Source of the DNA: Brevundimonas fluminis
GTDB lineage: Bacteria; Pseudomonadota; Alphaproteobacteria; Caulobacterales; Caulobacteraceae
Direction of reading: 5' to 3'
Assembly (NCBI RefSeq): GCF_003934285.1
Contig: NZ_RQWJ01000002.1
Coordinates: 558,001 to 622,000 of the forward strand
Length of the DNA stretch: 64,000 nt
Shown here: positions 47,562-56,836 of the stretch, one piece after another
Position numbering within the stretch: position 1 is the stretch's first letter
How the letters are laid out: each line of letters begins with the position of its first letter
Notes under the pieces: generated by a model
The model's database searches: none
Seen by the model: the letters and a program-made list of their open reading frames with translations, nothing else
What the model was told of the DNA's origin: nothing
Translations under genes and position numbers: made by a program

Positions 47562-49919
47562 TCACCGATCGGAAGACGTCGGCCGAGGCTCGGCGAAATC
47601 CGCCTTAGATTTCCCGTCGCCTATGCCGCGACGTTCCAGAAGTCGGCTTCCGGCCCGCTCCGTCAGATCTGATGCCTGGCGAAGATGGCTTCCCGTCACC
47701 GATCGCCGGCAGCCCGGCAGATCGGCGGGGACGCCCTGAAACACCACTTCGCCGCCGTCCTGACCCGCGCCCGGGCCCAGATCGATCACCCAGTCGGCGC
47801 TGGAGATGACGTCGCGATTGTGCTCGATGACGACTACGGTGGAGCCCTGGTCCACCAGACGATCCAGAAGACCGATGAGGGTGTCGACGTCGTTCATGTG
47901 CAGCCCGGTGGTGGGCTCGTCGAGGATGTAGACGCGCCCCGAGGCGCCGAGCTCGGAGGCCAGCTTCAGGCGCTGGCGCTCGCCGCCCGACAGCGTGGAC
48001 AGCGGCTGACCGAGGGTGAGATAGCCGAGGCCGACGTCCTCCAGTCCCGTCAGGGTCCTTTGGATGGGCTTTTCGGTGAAGAAGGCGGCGGCTTCGGAGA
48101 CGCCCATTTCGTAGACGTCGCTGATGGAGCGGCCGCGCAGCCGATGCTCGAGGACCTCGGCCTGGAACCGGCGGCCTTCGCAGGTCTCGCAGATGGTGAT
48201 CATGGGATCGAGGTGGGCCAGGTCGGTGTAGATCACGCCGAGGCCTTTGCAGTCCGGGCATGCGCCCCTGGAGTTGGCGGAGAACAGGGCCGGGTCCTGT
48301 CCGGTGGCCTTGGCGAAGGCCTTGCGGATCGGATCGAGGATGCCGGTGTACGTCGCGGTGTTGGACCGGCGGGAGCCCGAAGAGAGGTTCTGGTCGATGA
48401 TGACGGCGTCCGGGCAGACCAGGGGCAGGCAGCCCTGGATCAGGCTCGACTTCCCGGAGCCGGCCACGCCCGTCACGACGGTGAGCACGCCGATCGGGAC
48501 GTCGACGGCGACGTCCTTTAGATTGTTCAGTGAGGCGTCGCGGATCTGTATCCAGCCGCCGGGGGTTCGCACGGACGTCTTGATCGACCGGCGGCGGGTC
48601 ATGTGCCGGCCGGTCAGGGTGCCGCTGGTCAGCAGACCGGCGACGTCGCCCTCATAGACGACACGTCCGCCCTGGGATCCGGCCTTCGGCCCCATGTCGA
48701 CGACGTGGTCGGCGATGGCGATCATCTCAGGCTTATGCTCGACGATGAGGACCGTGTTGCCCTTGTCACAAAGGGTGCGCATCAGGCCGGTGAGGCGGCC
48801 GACGTCGTGCGGGTGCAGCCCGACCGAGGGCTCGTCAAAGACATAGGTCATGTCGGTGAGCGCCGAGCCGAGGTGACGCGCCATCTTCACCCTCTGGCTT
48901 TCGCCGCCGGAGAGGCTGGAGCTCTCCCGGTCCAGCGTCAGATAGCCCAGGCCGATGTCTTCGAGCGTCTGGAGCCGCGCCCCCAGAGCGTCGATCAGCG
49001 GCGCGGCCTGAGGGGTTTGAAGGGCCCGAACGAGATGAAGAAGCTCGCCGACCTGCAGGGCGCAGAGCTCGGCGATGTTGTGGCCGTCGATCCGGCTCGC
49101 ACGGGCCTCGGCATTGAGGCGCGCGCCGTCGCAGTCGGGGCAGATCGCGCGACTGAAGAGGCGGTCGTACTCCGCGCGCATGTGGGGCTGCAGGGTCTCG
49201 GGATCCTTGGCCCCAAGCGACCGCATCAGCCGGGGGATCACGCCCTCATAGGTGACGTTGATGCGGTTGACCTTCACCTTTCGGCCGTCGTCGAGGTCGA
49301 AGAGGTTCGCCCGCTCCTCGGCTGAATAGTCCTGAATTGGGCTGTCCGGATCGAACAGGCCGGAATGCAGATAGGCCCCCATCCACCAGCCCTCGACCTC
49401 GAAGCCGCGAGCCAGAAGGGCGCCCTGCCGGAGCGATCGAGACTCGTCGACCACGGCCTCCATGTTCAGGGTGACGACGCGCCCCACGCCCTCGCAGGTC
49501 GGGCACATGCCGCGGGGGTCGTTGGCGGAGTAGCAGCCCGGCGACGGCAGCGCCGGGACGGCGATGCGCGAGAACAGCACGCGCAGCACCTGCGCCATGT
49601 CGGTCACCGTGCCCACGGTGGAGCGGGCGTTGCCGCCCAGCCTCTGCTGGTTGACCACGATGGCGGCGGAGATGTTCTCCAGCCGATCCGCGTCCGGCTG
49701 GCCGTAGCGAGGCAGGAACTGCTGGACGAAGGCCGGATAGGTTTCGTTGATGAGCCGCTGGCTCTCCGCGGCGAGGGTGCCGAAGACGAGGGAGGACTTT
49801 CCCGACCCGGACACGCCGGTGAAGACGGTGATGCGCCGCTTCGGGATGTCCAGGCTGACGTTCCGGAGATTGTTCTCGCGGGCGCCGCGGACGCGGATCA
49901 CGTCGTGAGGCTCTGACAT
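47562..49919 (-). CDS. UvrA-like ABC ATPase (UvrA2/DrrC type)
   Basis: 785 aa from the ATG at 49917-49919. Two ABC modules: P-loops GVSGSGKSSLVFG and GVAGSGKSSLIQG, signatures LSGGESQRVKMARHL and LSGGERQRLKLASEL, zinc-finger cysteines in MCPTCEGVG, ICPDCDGARL, ACPDCKGLGV and TICETCEG. It is shorter than repair UvrA (~940 aa), as in class II UvrA linked to DNA-binding drug tolerance. The last ~40 residues after GVPADLP look non-conserved. Divergent from a TetR gene that probably controls it. Confidence 0.9.
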   Translation of the reverse strand: MSEPHDVIRVRGARENNLRNVSLDIPKRRITVFTGVSGSGKSSLVFGTLAAESQRLINETYPAFVQQFLPRYGQPDADRLENISAAIVVNQQRLGGNARSTVGTVTDMAQVLRVLFSRIAVPALPSPGCYSANDPRGMCPTCEGVGRVVTLNMEAVVDESRSLRQGALLARGFEVEGWWMGAYLHSGLFDPDSPIQDYSAEERANLFDLDDGRKVKVNRINVTYEGVIPRLMRSLGAKDPETLQPHMRAEYDRLFSRAICPDCDGARLNAEARASRIDGHNIAELCALQVGELLHLVRALQTPQAAPLIDALGARLQTLEDIGLGYLTLDRESSSLSGGESQRVKMARHLGSALTDMTYVFDEPSVGLHPHDVGRLTGLMRTLCDKGNTVLIVEHKPEMIAIADHVVDMGPKAGSQGGRVVYEGDVAGLLTSGTLTGRHMTRRRSIKTSVRTPGGWIQIRDASLNNLKDVAVDVPIGVLTVVTGVAGSGKSSLIQGCLPLVCPDAVIIDQNLSSGSRRSNTATYTGILDPIRKAFAKATGQDPALFSANSRGACPDCKGLGVIYTDLAHLDPMITICETCEGRRFQAEVLEHRLRGRSISDVYEMGVSEAAAFFTEKPIQRTLTGLEDVGLGYLTLGQPLSTLSGGERQRLKLASELGASGRVYILDEPTTGLHMNDVDTLIGLLDRLVDQGSTVVVIEHNRDVISSADWVIDLGPGAGQDGGEVVFQGVPADLPGCRRSVTGSHLRQASDLTERAGSRLLERRGIGDGKSKADFAEPRPTSSDR

Positions 49920-49988
49920 GGCGTGGCGTCTCTCGTCTGAAGCGCGATGGAGACTGCCCATCGCATGAACTCTGTAGGGCGCACGGGG

Positions 49989-50015
49989 TTTACGAGTTAT
50001 TCCGTACGGCGTAAA
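49989..50015. promoter_or_regulatory. Candidate TetR operator in the divergent promoter
   Basis: TTTACG (49989-49994) and CGTAAA (50010-50015) are inverted around 15 bp that include TCCGTACGG. Lies 70 bp from the uvrA-like start and 20 bp before the tetR start. Confidence 0.5.
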
Positions 50016-50034
50016 GCGTTGCGTCGGAGGTCTG

Positions 50035-50823
50035 ATGGCAAAATTCGAAGGGCGAGGCGGGGATACGAAACGCGGCCTGGAGCTGCTCTGGGGCATCCGG
50101 GCCGGGCCGCGTCGCGGGCCGAAGGGGCGGCTCGACGTGCCCCGCATCGTGGAGGCGGCGATCGCCATCGCCGACGCCGAGGGGCTGGCCGCCGTCTCCA
50201 CCCGACGGGTGGCCGAGGCGGTCGGGGTCTCGGCCATGAGTTTCTACACCTATGTCCCCGACAAGGCGGTGCTTCTGGACCTCATGCTGGACGCGGCGGC
50301 GGGGGACGAGGCCGCCCTGCCTACGGAGGCCGACGGGCCGCGTGACTGGCGCGAGGACGTAAGGCGGCTGGCGGTCGCCCAGCGCGCCTGGCTGCTGCGC
50401 CATCCCTGGATCCTAGAGGTCACGACCCATCGCCCCGGCGTCGGGCCGCAGGCCATCCGCACCTACGACCGAATGCTCTCGGTGTTCGCCGACCTCGGGC
50501 TGGACGAGGTCGAAATGGATCTCTCCGTCACCCTTCTGGTCGACTATGTGCGGGGCTCGGTTCGCAACCTCGTCCGCGCGGCTCAGGTGGCGCGCGACAC
50601 GGGCCAGAGCGACGAAGACTGGTGGCGCGAGGTCGGACCGGTCCTCGCCCAGGTCGACCTGTCGCCCTGGGCGCTGGCGGCTCATGTCGGCGCCGTCGTG
50701 GGCGACCTGTACGGCGCGGGGGATCCGGAGCTGGCCTTCGCCTTCGGACTGGATCGGATACTGGACGGCCTGGAGGCGCTGATCGCGCGAAAGGGCGCGG
50801 GCGCGCCGGCTCGGCAGGATTGA
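50035..50823 (+). CDS. TetR/AcrR family regulator
   Basis: 262 aa. The DNA-binding helix-turn-helix is AEGLAAVSTRRVAEAVGVSA then MSFYTYVPDKAVLLDLMLD. The C-terminal domain resembles TetR_C of large TetR proteins (VTLLVDYVRGSVRNL). Divergent from the UvrA-like gene, so local repression relieved by a drug is likely. Followed 7 bp later by the ASCH-like gene. Confidence 0.9.
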   Translation: MAKFEGRGGDTKRGLELLWGIRAGPRRGPKGRLDVPRIVEAAIAIADAEGLAAVSTRRVAEAVGVSAMSFYTYVPDKAVLLDLMLDAAAGDEAALPTEADGPRDWREDVRRLAVAQRAWLLRHPWILEVTTHRPGVGPQAIRTYDRMLSVFADLGLDEVEMDLSVTLLVDYVRGSVRNLVRAAQVARDTGQSDEDWWREVGPVLAQVDLSPWALAAHVGAVVGDLYGAGDPELAFAFGLDRILDGLEALIARKGAGAPARQD

Positions 50824-50830
50824 GGGCCTC

Positions 50831-51421
50831 ATGCTGTTTCGACGCGAGATCCTGGACCGGATCGCGACCGGCGAGGTGACCGTCGCCTTTCGGGTCTGGC
50901 GGCGCCCGACGGTCCGCGCGGGCGGACGGCTCATGACGGCGATCGGCGAGCTGGCGATCGACGCCGTGACGCCGGTCGAGATCGGGGCTCTCTCAGAGGC
51001 GGACGCGCGAAGGTCGGGCGCGGAGAGCCTCAGGGCGCTCGTGCGCGATCTGTCCGGCCGTGAGGGGATGCTCTACAGGATCGACTTCCGGCGAGCAGGG
51101 CCTGATCGGCGCGTCGCTCTTGCGGGACGACCGGCGGGCGCGCCCGAAGACCGGGCGGAACTGGACGAAGCCCTGGCCCGGCTGGACCGGGCCAGCCGTA
51201 CCGGACCCTGGACGCTCGACCTTCTCACCAGGATCGACGGGCAGCCTGAGACGCCGGCTCGGCGGCTTGCCGACGAACTGGGCATGGAGACCCTCGCCCT
51301 GAAACGAAGGGTGCGGCAGCTGAAGGCGCTCGGGCTGACGGAAAGCCTGCGGACGGGCTATCGGCTGAGCCCTCGCGGCCGCGATCACCTTCGCGCCCGG
51401 ATGAGGAAGGACTCGGGCTGA
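50831..51421 (+). CDS. ASCH-like N-terminal protein with C-terminal helical domain
   Basis: 196 aa. The N-terminus (LFRREILDRIATGEVTVAFRVW, in part; TVRAGGRLMTAIGELAIDAV) resembles ASCH domains, which bind RNA or modified nucleotides. The C-terminal ~70 residues look like a winged helix (RRLADELGMETLALKRRVRQ, LKALGLTESLRTGYRLSP). It starts 7 bp after tetR, so probably cotranscribed. Function unknown. Confidence 0.65.
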   Translation: MLFRREILDRIATGEVTVAFRVWRRPTVRAGGRLMTAIGELAIDAVTPVEIGALSEADARRSGAESLRALVRDLSGREGMLYRIDFRRAGPDRRVALAGRPAGAPEDRAELDEALARLDRASRTGPWTLDLLTRIDGQPETPARRLADELGMETLALKRRVRQLKALGLTESLRTGYRLSPRGRDHLRARMRKDSG

Positions 51422-51434
51422 TGGATTTTTGCAC

Positions 51435-52034
51435 ATGACGAGCGGCGCCGTTTCAGTCGCGGGCCTGGTCGCGGACGTCTCTGCGATCAGGGTCGGGGAT
51501 CGTCCGGTCATCGTCGGCATCGACGGACGAAGCGGCGTGGGCAAGTCCACGCTCGCGCGGGCAATCGCCGCACAGACCGCGGCGACGGTGATCGGCGGCG
51601 ACGACTTCTTCGCCGGCGGCACGACGCTCGTCGACGCTCCGCCGGAGCATCTGGCGGACCTCTGCATCGACCGGCAGAAGCTTCTCAGGGTTCTCGAAGA
51701 CCTGCGATCGGGGCGGACCGCCGCCTGGCGCGCCTTCGACTGGGAGGCGTTCGACGGGCGCCTTGAGGTCGCCCTGACCCAGGCAGCGCCGGCCGACGTG
51801 ATCATCGTCGAGGGCGTCTACAGCTGCCATCCGGACCTGCGTCCGGTCCTCGACCTGAGGGTGCTGGCGAAGGTCGCACCGGACGTCCGGGAAGACAGGC
51901 TGAAGGCGCGCGAGGGCGAGATCGGACCCTGGGATCGCCAGTGGCACGCGGCGGAAGACTGGTACTTCGCGACCCTGGCCCCCGACACGGCCTTCGACCG
52001 CGTCGTCGACACGACGGACGAGTACCGCCTCTGA
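51435..52034 (+). CDS. Uridine kinase-like P-loop protein
   Basis: 199 aa from the ATG at 51435 (TTG at 51429 also possible). Walker A is GIDGRSGVGKSTLARAI. GGDDFFAGG and IIVEGVYSCHPDL match the uridine kinase/PRK fold. A predicted cytosolic nucleoside or small-molecule kinase of unconfirmed substrate. A hairpin GGCGTCGC-GCT-GCGACGCC at 52086-52104 lies downstream. Confidence 0.8.
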   Translation: MTSGAVSVAGLVADVSAIRVGDRPVIVGIDGRSGVGKSTLARAIAAQTAATVIGGDDFFAGGTTLVDAPPEHLADLCIDRQKLLRVLEDLRSGRTAAWRAFDWEAFDGRLEVALTQAAPADVIIVEGVYSCHPDLRPVLDLRVLAKVAPDVREDRLKAREGEIGPWDRQWHAAEDWYFATLAPDTAFDRVVDTTDEYRL

Positions 52035-52242
52035 TTGCACGGCGCCCCGCTTGATCTCATGACGGGTTCGGACCGATAGTGTCCGGGCGTCGCGCTGCGA
52101 CGCCGAGGCGTGAGAACCTCGCTTGAGACGACTTCACCGATCCGCGGCAGCGGCGTGGCGAGCGCGTATGTCCAGGCTCCTTCGGGGGCTAAAGGCGCCT
52201 GCGCATGCCTCAAGCATGTTCTCAACACCCGGTGCTTCGGCC

Positions 52243-52270
52243 GGGCTCGCCTCGAGATGGAGGCGAGCCC
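52243..52270 (+). promoter_or_regulatory. Hairpin covering the ribosome site of the sigma factor gene
   Basis: GGGCTCGCCTC (52243-52253) pairs perfectly over 11 bp with GAGGCGAGCCC (52260-52270), a 6-nt loop between. The arm ends directly at the GTG at 52271, and the only Shine-Dalgarno (GGAGG, 52259-52263) is inside the stem. If translation starts at GTG, it would be blocked when the hairpin is folded. Confidence 0.5.
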
Positions 52271-52786
52271 GTGTCGAACTCTGCAGACCCCCTGCCCTTG
52301 CCCGAGCCCGATCCGGTCGAGCCGGGCCCGGGGGCCGACATCCTGTTCCGGGGCCATGCCGGCTGGCTGCGGTCGCTGCTGCAGCGCCGCTTCGGGACCG
52401 AGGCGGCCGAAGAGCTGGTGCAGGACACCTGGGTCCGGGTCCTGGCCTCGGGACGCGTCTCGGAAATCCGCAGCCCCCGGGCCTTCCTCTGGCGGGTGGC
52501 GTCGCGGCTGGCGCTGGATCGGGCGAGGCGAAGCGCACGGCGGCCGCGTCCGACGGCGTGGCGCGAGGACGCCGGCCCCGGCGTGGCGGGCGAGCAGGCC
52601 GAGCGCCTGCTGCTCAAACAGGTGATCCTGGATCTGCCGGATCCGCTGCGGGAGGTGTTCCTGCTCAGCCGCGTCGGCGGACTGACCTATGAATCCATCG
52701 CCCGTCACTTGAATATATCCGTGAAGACGGTCGAATGGCGCATGTCCCGGGCTCTGGCCCGATGCGCCGAGCGGCTGGACGACTGA
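52271..52786 (+). CDS. FecI-type ECF sigma factor of the lasso locus
   Basis: 171 aa from GTG at 52271, or 193 from ATG at 52205. Region 2 is LRSLLQRRFGTEAAEELVQD then TWVRVL, and region 4 is LPDPLREVFLLSRVGGLTYE then SIARHLNISVKTVEWRM. FecI-like factors are released by a FecR protein after a TonB receptor binds its ligand, and the next two genes are exactly these. It probably drives this arm and perhaps the precursor operon. Confidence 0.92.
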   Translation: MSNSADPLPLPEPDPVEPGPGADILFRGHAGWLRSLLQRRFGTEAAEELVQDTWVRVLASGRVSEIRSPRAFLWRVASRLALDRARRSARRPRPTAWREDAGPGVAGEQAERLLLKQVILDLPDPLREVFLLSRVGGLTYESIARHLNISVKTVEWRMSRALARCAERLDD

Positions 52787-52797
52787 GGCGGAGGCGG

Positions 52798-53778
52798 ATG
52801 ACCCGATCGATCCCCGACGCGCGGATCCGCGAGGAGGCCGCCGACTGGTTCGCGCGGCTCAACGCCCGCACGGTCAGCGTCGGCGACCTGGAAGCCTTCC
52901 GGGCCTGGCGCGCGACGCCGGCCCATCGCGACGCCTATGCGGCCGTCGAGGCCGCCTGGGCGCGCGGCGGCGAGCTGCGCGACGACCCCGAGATCCAGGC
53001 GGCCCTGGCCGAGGCGGTGGTGCGTCCACATCGCGGGCCGCGCTTCCCCATGCGGGGCGTCGCGGTCGCGGCGGGGGTGGCGGCTCTGGCCCTCGTCGGG
53101 GCCGGCGGCTGGTGGCTGCAGACGCGTCCGGTCACCTACAGCACGGAGACCGGGGAGCGTCGGCTCGTGCGGCTGGAGGACGGGTCCGAGGTGCATCTGG
53201 ACACCGCCACCCGTCTGATGGCGCGGCTGCGGGACGGCCGGCGCGACCTCGTTCTGGTGTCCGGCCAGGCCCTGTTCAGCGTCGCCCATGATCCCGCGCG
53301 ACCCTTCACCGTGCGGGCGGGAGACGTGAACGTGGTCGCGCTGGGCACCCGCTTCGACGTTCGGCGCGAGGGGGAGGCGGTGCGGGTCACCCTGCTGGAC
53401 GGCGGGGTCTCGGTGAAGGCGGAAGGGTCCCGGGCCGGCGACTGGCGCCTCGCGCCGGGACAGCGGATCGTCGCCGGAGGTCCGGCCGCGTCGGGTCAGG
53501 TGCGGGGGCCGGTGCGGGTCGACGTGCGCGCGGCCGTGGCCTGGACCGAGGGGCGGCTGGAGTTCGACGGCGTGGCCCTGTCGGAGGCGATCGCCGAGGT
53601 CAACCGCTATGAGACCCGTCCGCTGCGGCTGGCGGCGGGGGTCGACGCCGACCTGCCGATCAGCGGGGTGTTCGACGCCGGGCACGGGCCGGCCTTCGCC
53701 GAGGCCGCGGCCCAGCTCCACGGGCTGAGGGTGCGGATCTCGCCCGAGGAGATCCGGCTCGAGCCGGGGTCGGGATAA
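52798..53778 (+). CDS. FecR-type anti-sigma regulator
   Basis: 326 aa from the ATG at 52798, with a GAGGCGGAGGCGG ribosome region. N-terminal cytosolic domain (EEAADWFARLNARTVSVGDL, FRAWRATPAHRDAY), one membrane helix near residues 86-106 (GVAALALVGAGGWWL), a periplasmic FecR domain (TGERRLVRLEDGSEVHLDT, FTVRAGDVNVVALGTRFDV) and a DUF4974-like end (LEFDGVALSEAIAEVN). It relays a signal from the receptor STN domain to the sigma factor. Confidence 0.93.
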   Translation: MTRSIPDARIREEAADWFARLNARTVSVGDLEAFRAWRATPAHRDAYAAVEAAWARGGELRDDPEIQAALAEAVVRPHRGPRFPMRGVAVAAGVAALALVGAGGWWLQTRPVTYSTETGERRLVRLEDGSEVHLDTATRLMARLRDGRRDLVLVSGQALFSVAHDPARPFTVRAGDVNVVALGTRFDVRREGEAVRVTLLDGGVSVKAEGSRAGDWRLAPGQRIVAGGPAASGQVRGPVRVDVRAAVAWTEGRLEFDGVALSEAIAEVNRYETRPLRLAAGVDADLPISGVFDAGHGPAFAEAAAQLHGLRVRISPEEIRLEPGSG

Positions 53779-53866
53779 TTTTTCTCGTCGGCCCGTCAGG
53801 GTGCGCCGGACCGACCGGCGTCTTTCTCCCTGCCGCCCCTTTGCGGCCAACGACGGGGAGACGCCC

Positions 53867-56836
53867 ATGAGGCTCAGACGGATTTTGACCACCACCGCCC
53901 TCGGCCTCATGCCGCTGGGCGCCCTTGCCATCCCGGCCAGTCCGGCGGCGGCTCAGACGCCGGCCGAGGCCGTCGTCGACTTCGCCCTGCCCGCCGGGCC
54001 TCTGGATCGGAGCCTGCGGCTGGCCGGGTCGCAGTCGCGCCAGAGGCTGCTGTTCGATCCCTCGGCGGTGGCCGGGCGCACGGCCCCGGAGGTGCGGGGA
54101 CGCATGACGGTCGACGCGGCCCTGGCACGCCTGCTGGCCGGGACCGGGCTCGAGGCGCGGCGCACCGCTTCGGACGTCCTGGTCGTTCGGCCGATCCAGA
54201 TCGCGGAGGCGCTCGAGGTCACCGAGGTCGAGGAGATCGTCGTCACCGGCACCCTGATCCGCGGGGCCGGCGACGGCCCCTCGCCGGTGACCACGGTGAC
54301 GCGGGCCGACGTCGATCGGCTCGGCTACGGCGGGGTCGCCCAGGCCCTTCAGGCCCTGCCGCAGAACTTCGGCGGCACCGGCAATGAAGGCGCCCTGCAG
54401 AACGGCGCCGACACCAGTGCGTCCAACGGCAGTTTCGCGTCGGGCGTCAATCTGCGCGGCCTGGGCAGCGACGCCACCCTGGTCCTGGTCAACGGACGGC
54501 GCATGGCCGGCTCGGGAGCCCGGGCCGACTTCGCCGACATCTCCACGATCCCGACGGCGGCGATCGAACGGATCGACGTCCTGCTGGACGGGGCCTCGGC
54601 CCTCTACGGCTCCGACGCGGTCGGGGGCGTCGTCAACATCATCCTTCGCCGCGACTTCGACGGCGGCGAGACCCGGCTGAGGGCCGGGTCGACGACCGAC
54701 GGCCCGAGCGGGGAGTGGACCTTCGCCCAGAGCCTGGGCCGGCGATGGACCACGGGCGGGGGCTTCCTCAGCTATGAGCATCAGGACCGAGAAGCCCTGC
54801 CGGCCTCGGCCCGCGACCGCGCCGGCGACGCCGATCTGAGGCGGTTCGGCGGCAGCGATCGCCGCTCGATCTACGCCAACCCCGGCAACATCGTCAGATT
54901 CGACGCGGCGCGCGGCGGCTATGTGCCCCTGTTCGCCATCCCCGAGGGTCAGGACGGGACGGCGCTCAGCCCCTCGGACTTCCGCCCCGATCGCGTCAAC
55001 CTGGAGAACACTCGCGCCGGGATGAACGTGCTCGGCCGTCAGACCCGGCACAGCGTCTTCGCCGCCGGCCATCAGTCGCTGGGCGAGCGGCTGACCCTGA
55101 GCGGCGACCTACGACTGGGATGGCGCGACTGGGAGACGGTGGGCACGCCGGCGCCGGCCCTGATCACGGTGGATGGGCGCAATCCCTTCTTCGTCTCGCC
55201 GACCGGGGCGACGTCGCACCAGATCGCCTATAATTTCGGGGAGGACATCGGCCGGGCCCGGATCTTCGGCGAGACGGAGAACGCCGGGGTCAGCCTGGGC
55301 GCCGAACTGAAGCTGTTCGGCGACTGGCGCGCCGACGGCTATCTGGCCTGGGCGCGCGAGAAGACGGAAGGCGGCTTCTCCAACCAGATCAACACCACCT
55401 TCCTGAACGAGGCTCTGGGCCGGACCGCCGACAATCCGGCGACAACCTACAGCGCGGCCCGCGACGGCTTCTTCAATCCGTTCGGCGACGGCTCGAACAC
55501 GCCCCGGGCGGTGCTGGACTTCATCTCCCAGGGCGGGTCGCTGTCGCTCAACGAGTCGGAGGTGACGACGGCCAATCTGCAGGTCGATGGGACGCTCATG
55601 ACCCTGCCGGGCGGCCCGCTCCGCCTTGCGGCGGGGGTGTCGGCGCGTCGCGAGATCCAGCGCGACGGCGGCTTCTCCTTCACCTCGGGCCTCACGCCCT
55701 CGCCCTACGCCTCGCGGGAGTTCACCCGCGACGTGGCCGCCGCCTTCCTGGAGGCCCGCGTCCCCCTGTTCGGCCCGGACAATCGCCGGCCGGGCTTGGA
55801 GCGTCTGGAGCTGTCGCTGGCCGGTCGGGTCGAGGACTATGACGACGTCGGCTCCTCGGCCAACCCCAAGCTCGGGGTGCTCTGGGATCCGACGGAGGAC
55901 TGGCGTGTCAGGGCCAGCTGGGGGACGTCGTTCCGGGCCCCGGCCCTGGTGGAGCTGAACGACCGGCCCGCCAACAGTCCCAGCCTCCTGCCGCGTGGGG
56001 CGGGCCAGACCCTGACCATGCTCCGCTACGGCGGCAACCCGGACCTCGAGCCGGAGGAGGCCGAATCCTGGACGGCCGGGATCGAGTTCCGGCCCCGCGG
56101 CATGCCCGGCCTGAGGCTGTCGGCGAACTGGTTCTCGACGCGGTTCGACCGCCGGATCGGCCGGCCGGTGCTCGACAACATCCTGGGGGCGCTGAGCGAT
56201 CCGGCGCTGGCCGCCTTCGTGCGTTTCATCAATCCTGCGTCCAGCGCCGAGGACCGGGCCCTGATCCAGTCCCTACTCGACGATCCGGCGACGCGGCTGG
56301 CGGGCACGTTCCCGGCCGACGCCTACGGGGCCATCGCCGACGCCCGCTACGTCAACACCGACCGGCTGGAGGTCGAGGGCGTGGATCTGTCGGGGTCCTG
56401 GTCCTTCGAGCGCGGTGAAGACCGGTTCACGATGAGCGGATCGGCGTCCTGGCTGCTGCGCTATGAGAGCCGGTCGACGCCGACCGCCCCGACGGTGGAT
56501 CGGCTCGACACGCCCAACAATCCGCTCGACCTGCGTCTGCGCGCGGGGTTCGACTGGTTCCGCGGACCGTTCGGCGCGGGCCTGACGCTGAACCATGCGG
56601 ACGGCTACGCCGATCTTCAGGGTCGGTCGATCGACGCCTCGACGACGGCGGATCTGCAGCTGCGCTGGACGCCCGAAGGCGGCCGGCTGGACGGGGTCTC
56701 GGCGGCGCTCACGGTGCGCAATCTGTTCGACGCCGATCCGCCTTTCTACGACGCGCCTCAGGGCATCGCCTACGATGCGGCCAACGCCGACGTGCTCGGC
56801 CGCTTCATCTCGCTGCAGGTCACGCGGCGATGGTAG
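53867..56836 (+). CDS. TonB-dependent receptor with STN signalling domain
   Basis: 989 aa from the ATG at 53867. Signal peptide (LGALAIPASPAAAQ), STN domain near residues 36-104 (FALPAGPLDRSLRLAGSQSR), TonB-box region, plug (NLRGLGSDATLVLVNGRRMAG, LDGASALYGSDAVGGVVNII) and a barrel ending in VTRRW, an aromatic C-terminus. The STN domain, absent from plain receptors, contacts FecR. In lasso loci of this type the receptor probably imports the peptide. It overlaps the isopeptidase start by 7 nt. Confidence 0.93.
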   Translation: MRLRRILTTTALGLMPLGALAIPASPAAAQTPAEAVVDFALPAGPLDRSLRLAGSQSRQRLLFDPSAVAGRTAPEVRGRMTVDAALARLLAGTGLEARRTASDVLVVRPIQIAEALEVTEVEEIVVTGTLIRGAGDGPSPVTTVTRADVDRLGYGGVAQALQALPQNFGGTGNEGALQNGADTSASNGSFASGVNLRGLGSDATLVLVNGRRMAGSGARADFADISTIPTAAIERIDVLLDGASALYGSDAVGGVVNIILRRDFDGGETRLRAGSTTDGPSGEWTFAQSLGRRWTTGGGFLSYEHQDREALPASARDRAGDADLRRFGGSDRRSIYANPGNIVRFDAARGGYVPLFAIPEGQDGTALSPSDFRPDRVNLENTRAGMNVLGRQTRHSVFAAGHQSLGERLTLSGDLRLGWRDWETVGTPAPALITVDGRNPFFVSPTGATSHQIAYNFGEDIGRARIFGETENAGVSLGAELKLFGDWRADGYLAWAREKTEGGFSNQINTTFLNEALGRTADNPATTYSAARDGFFNPFGDGSNTPRAVLDFISQGGSLSLNESEVTTANLQVDGTLMTLPGGPLRLAAGVSARREIQRDGGFSFTSGLTPSPYASREFTRDVAAAFLEARVPLFGPDNRRPGLERLELSLAGRVEDYDDVGSSANPKLGVLWDPTEDWRVRASWGTSFRAPALVELNDRPANSPSLLPRGAGQTLTMLRYGGNPDLEPEEAESWTAGIEFRPRGMPGLRLSANWFSTRFDRRIGRPVLDNILGALSDPALAAFVRFINPASSAEDRALIQSLLDDPATRLAGTFPADAYGAIADARYVNTDRLEVEGVDLSGSWSFERGEDRFTMSGSASWLLRYESRSTPTAPTVDRLDTPNNPLDLRLRAGFDWFRGPFGAGLTLNHADGYADLQGRSIDASTTADLQLRWTPEGGRLDGVSAALTVRNLFDADPPFYDAPQGIAYDAANADVLGRFISLQVTRRW

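Noticed and set aside
47243..47739. Short plus-strand frames between sbtA and the UvrA-like gene
   Set aside because: Overlapping each other and the sbtA or UvrA ends, Arg/Pro/Ser-rich, no start signals.
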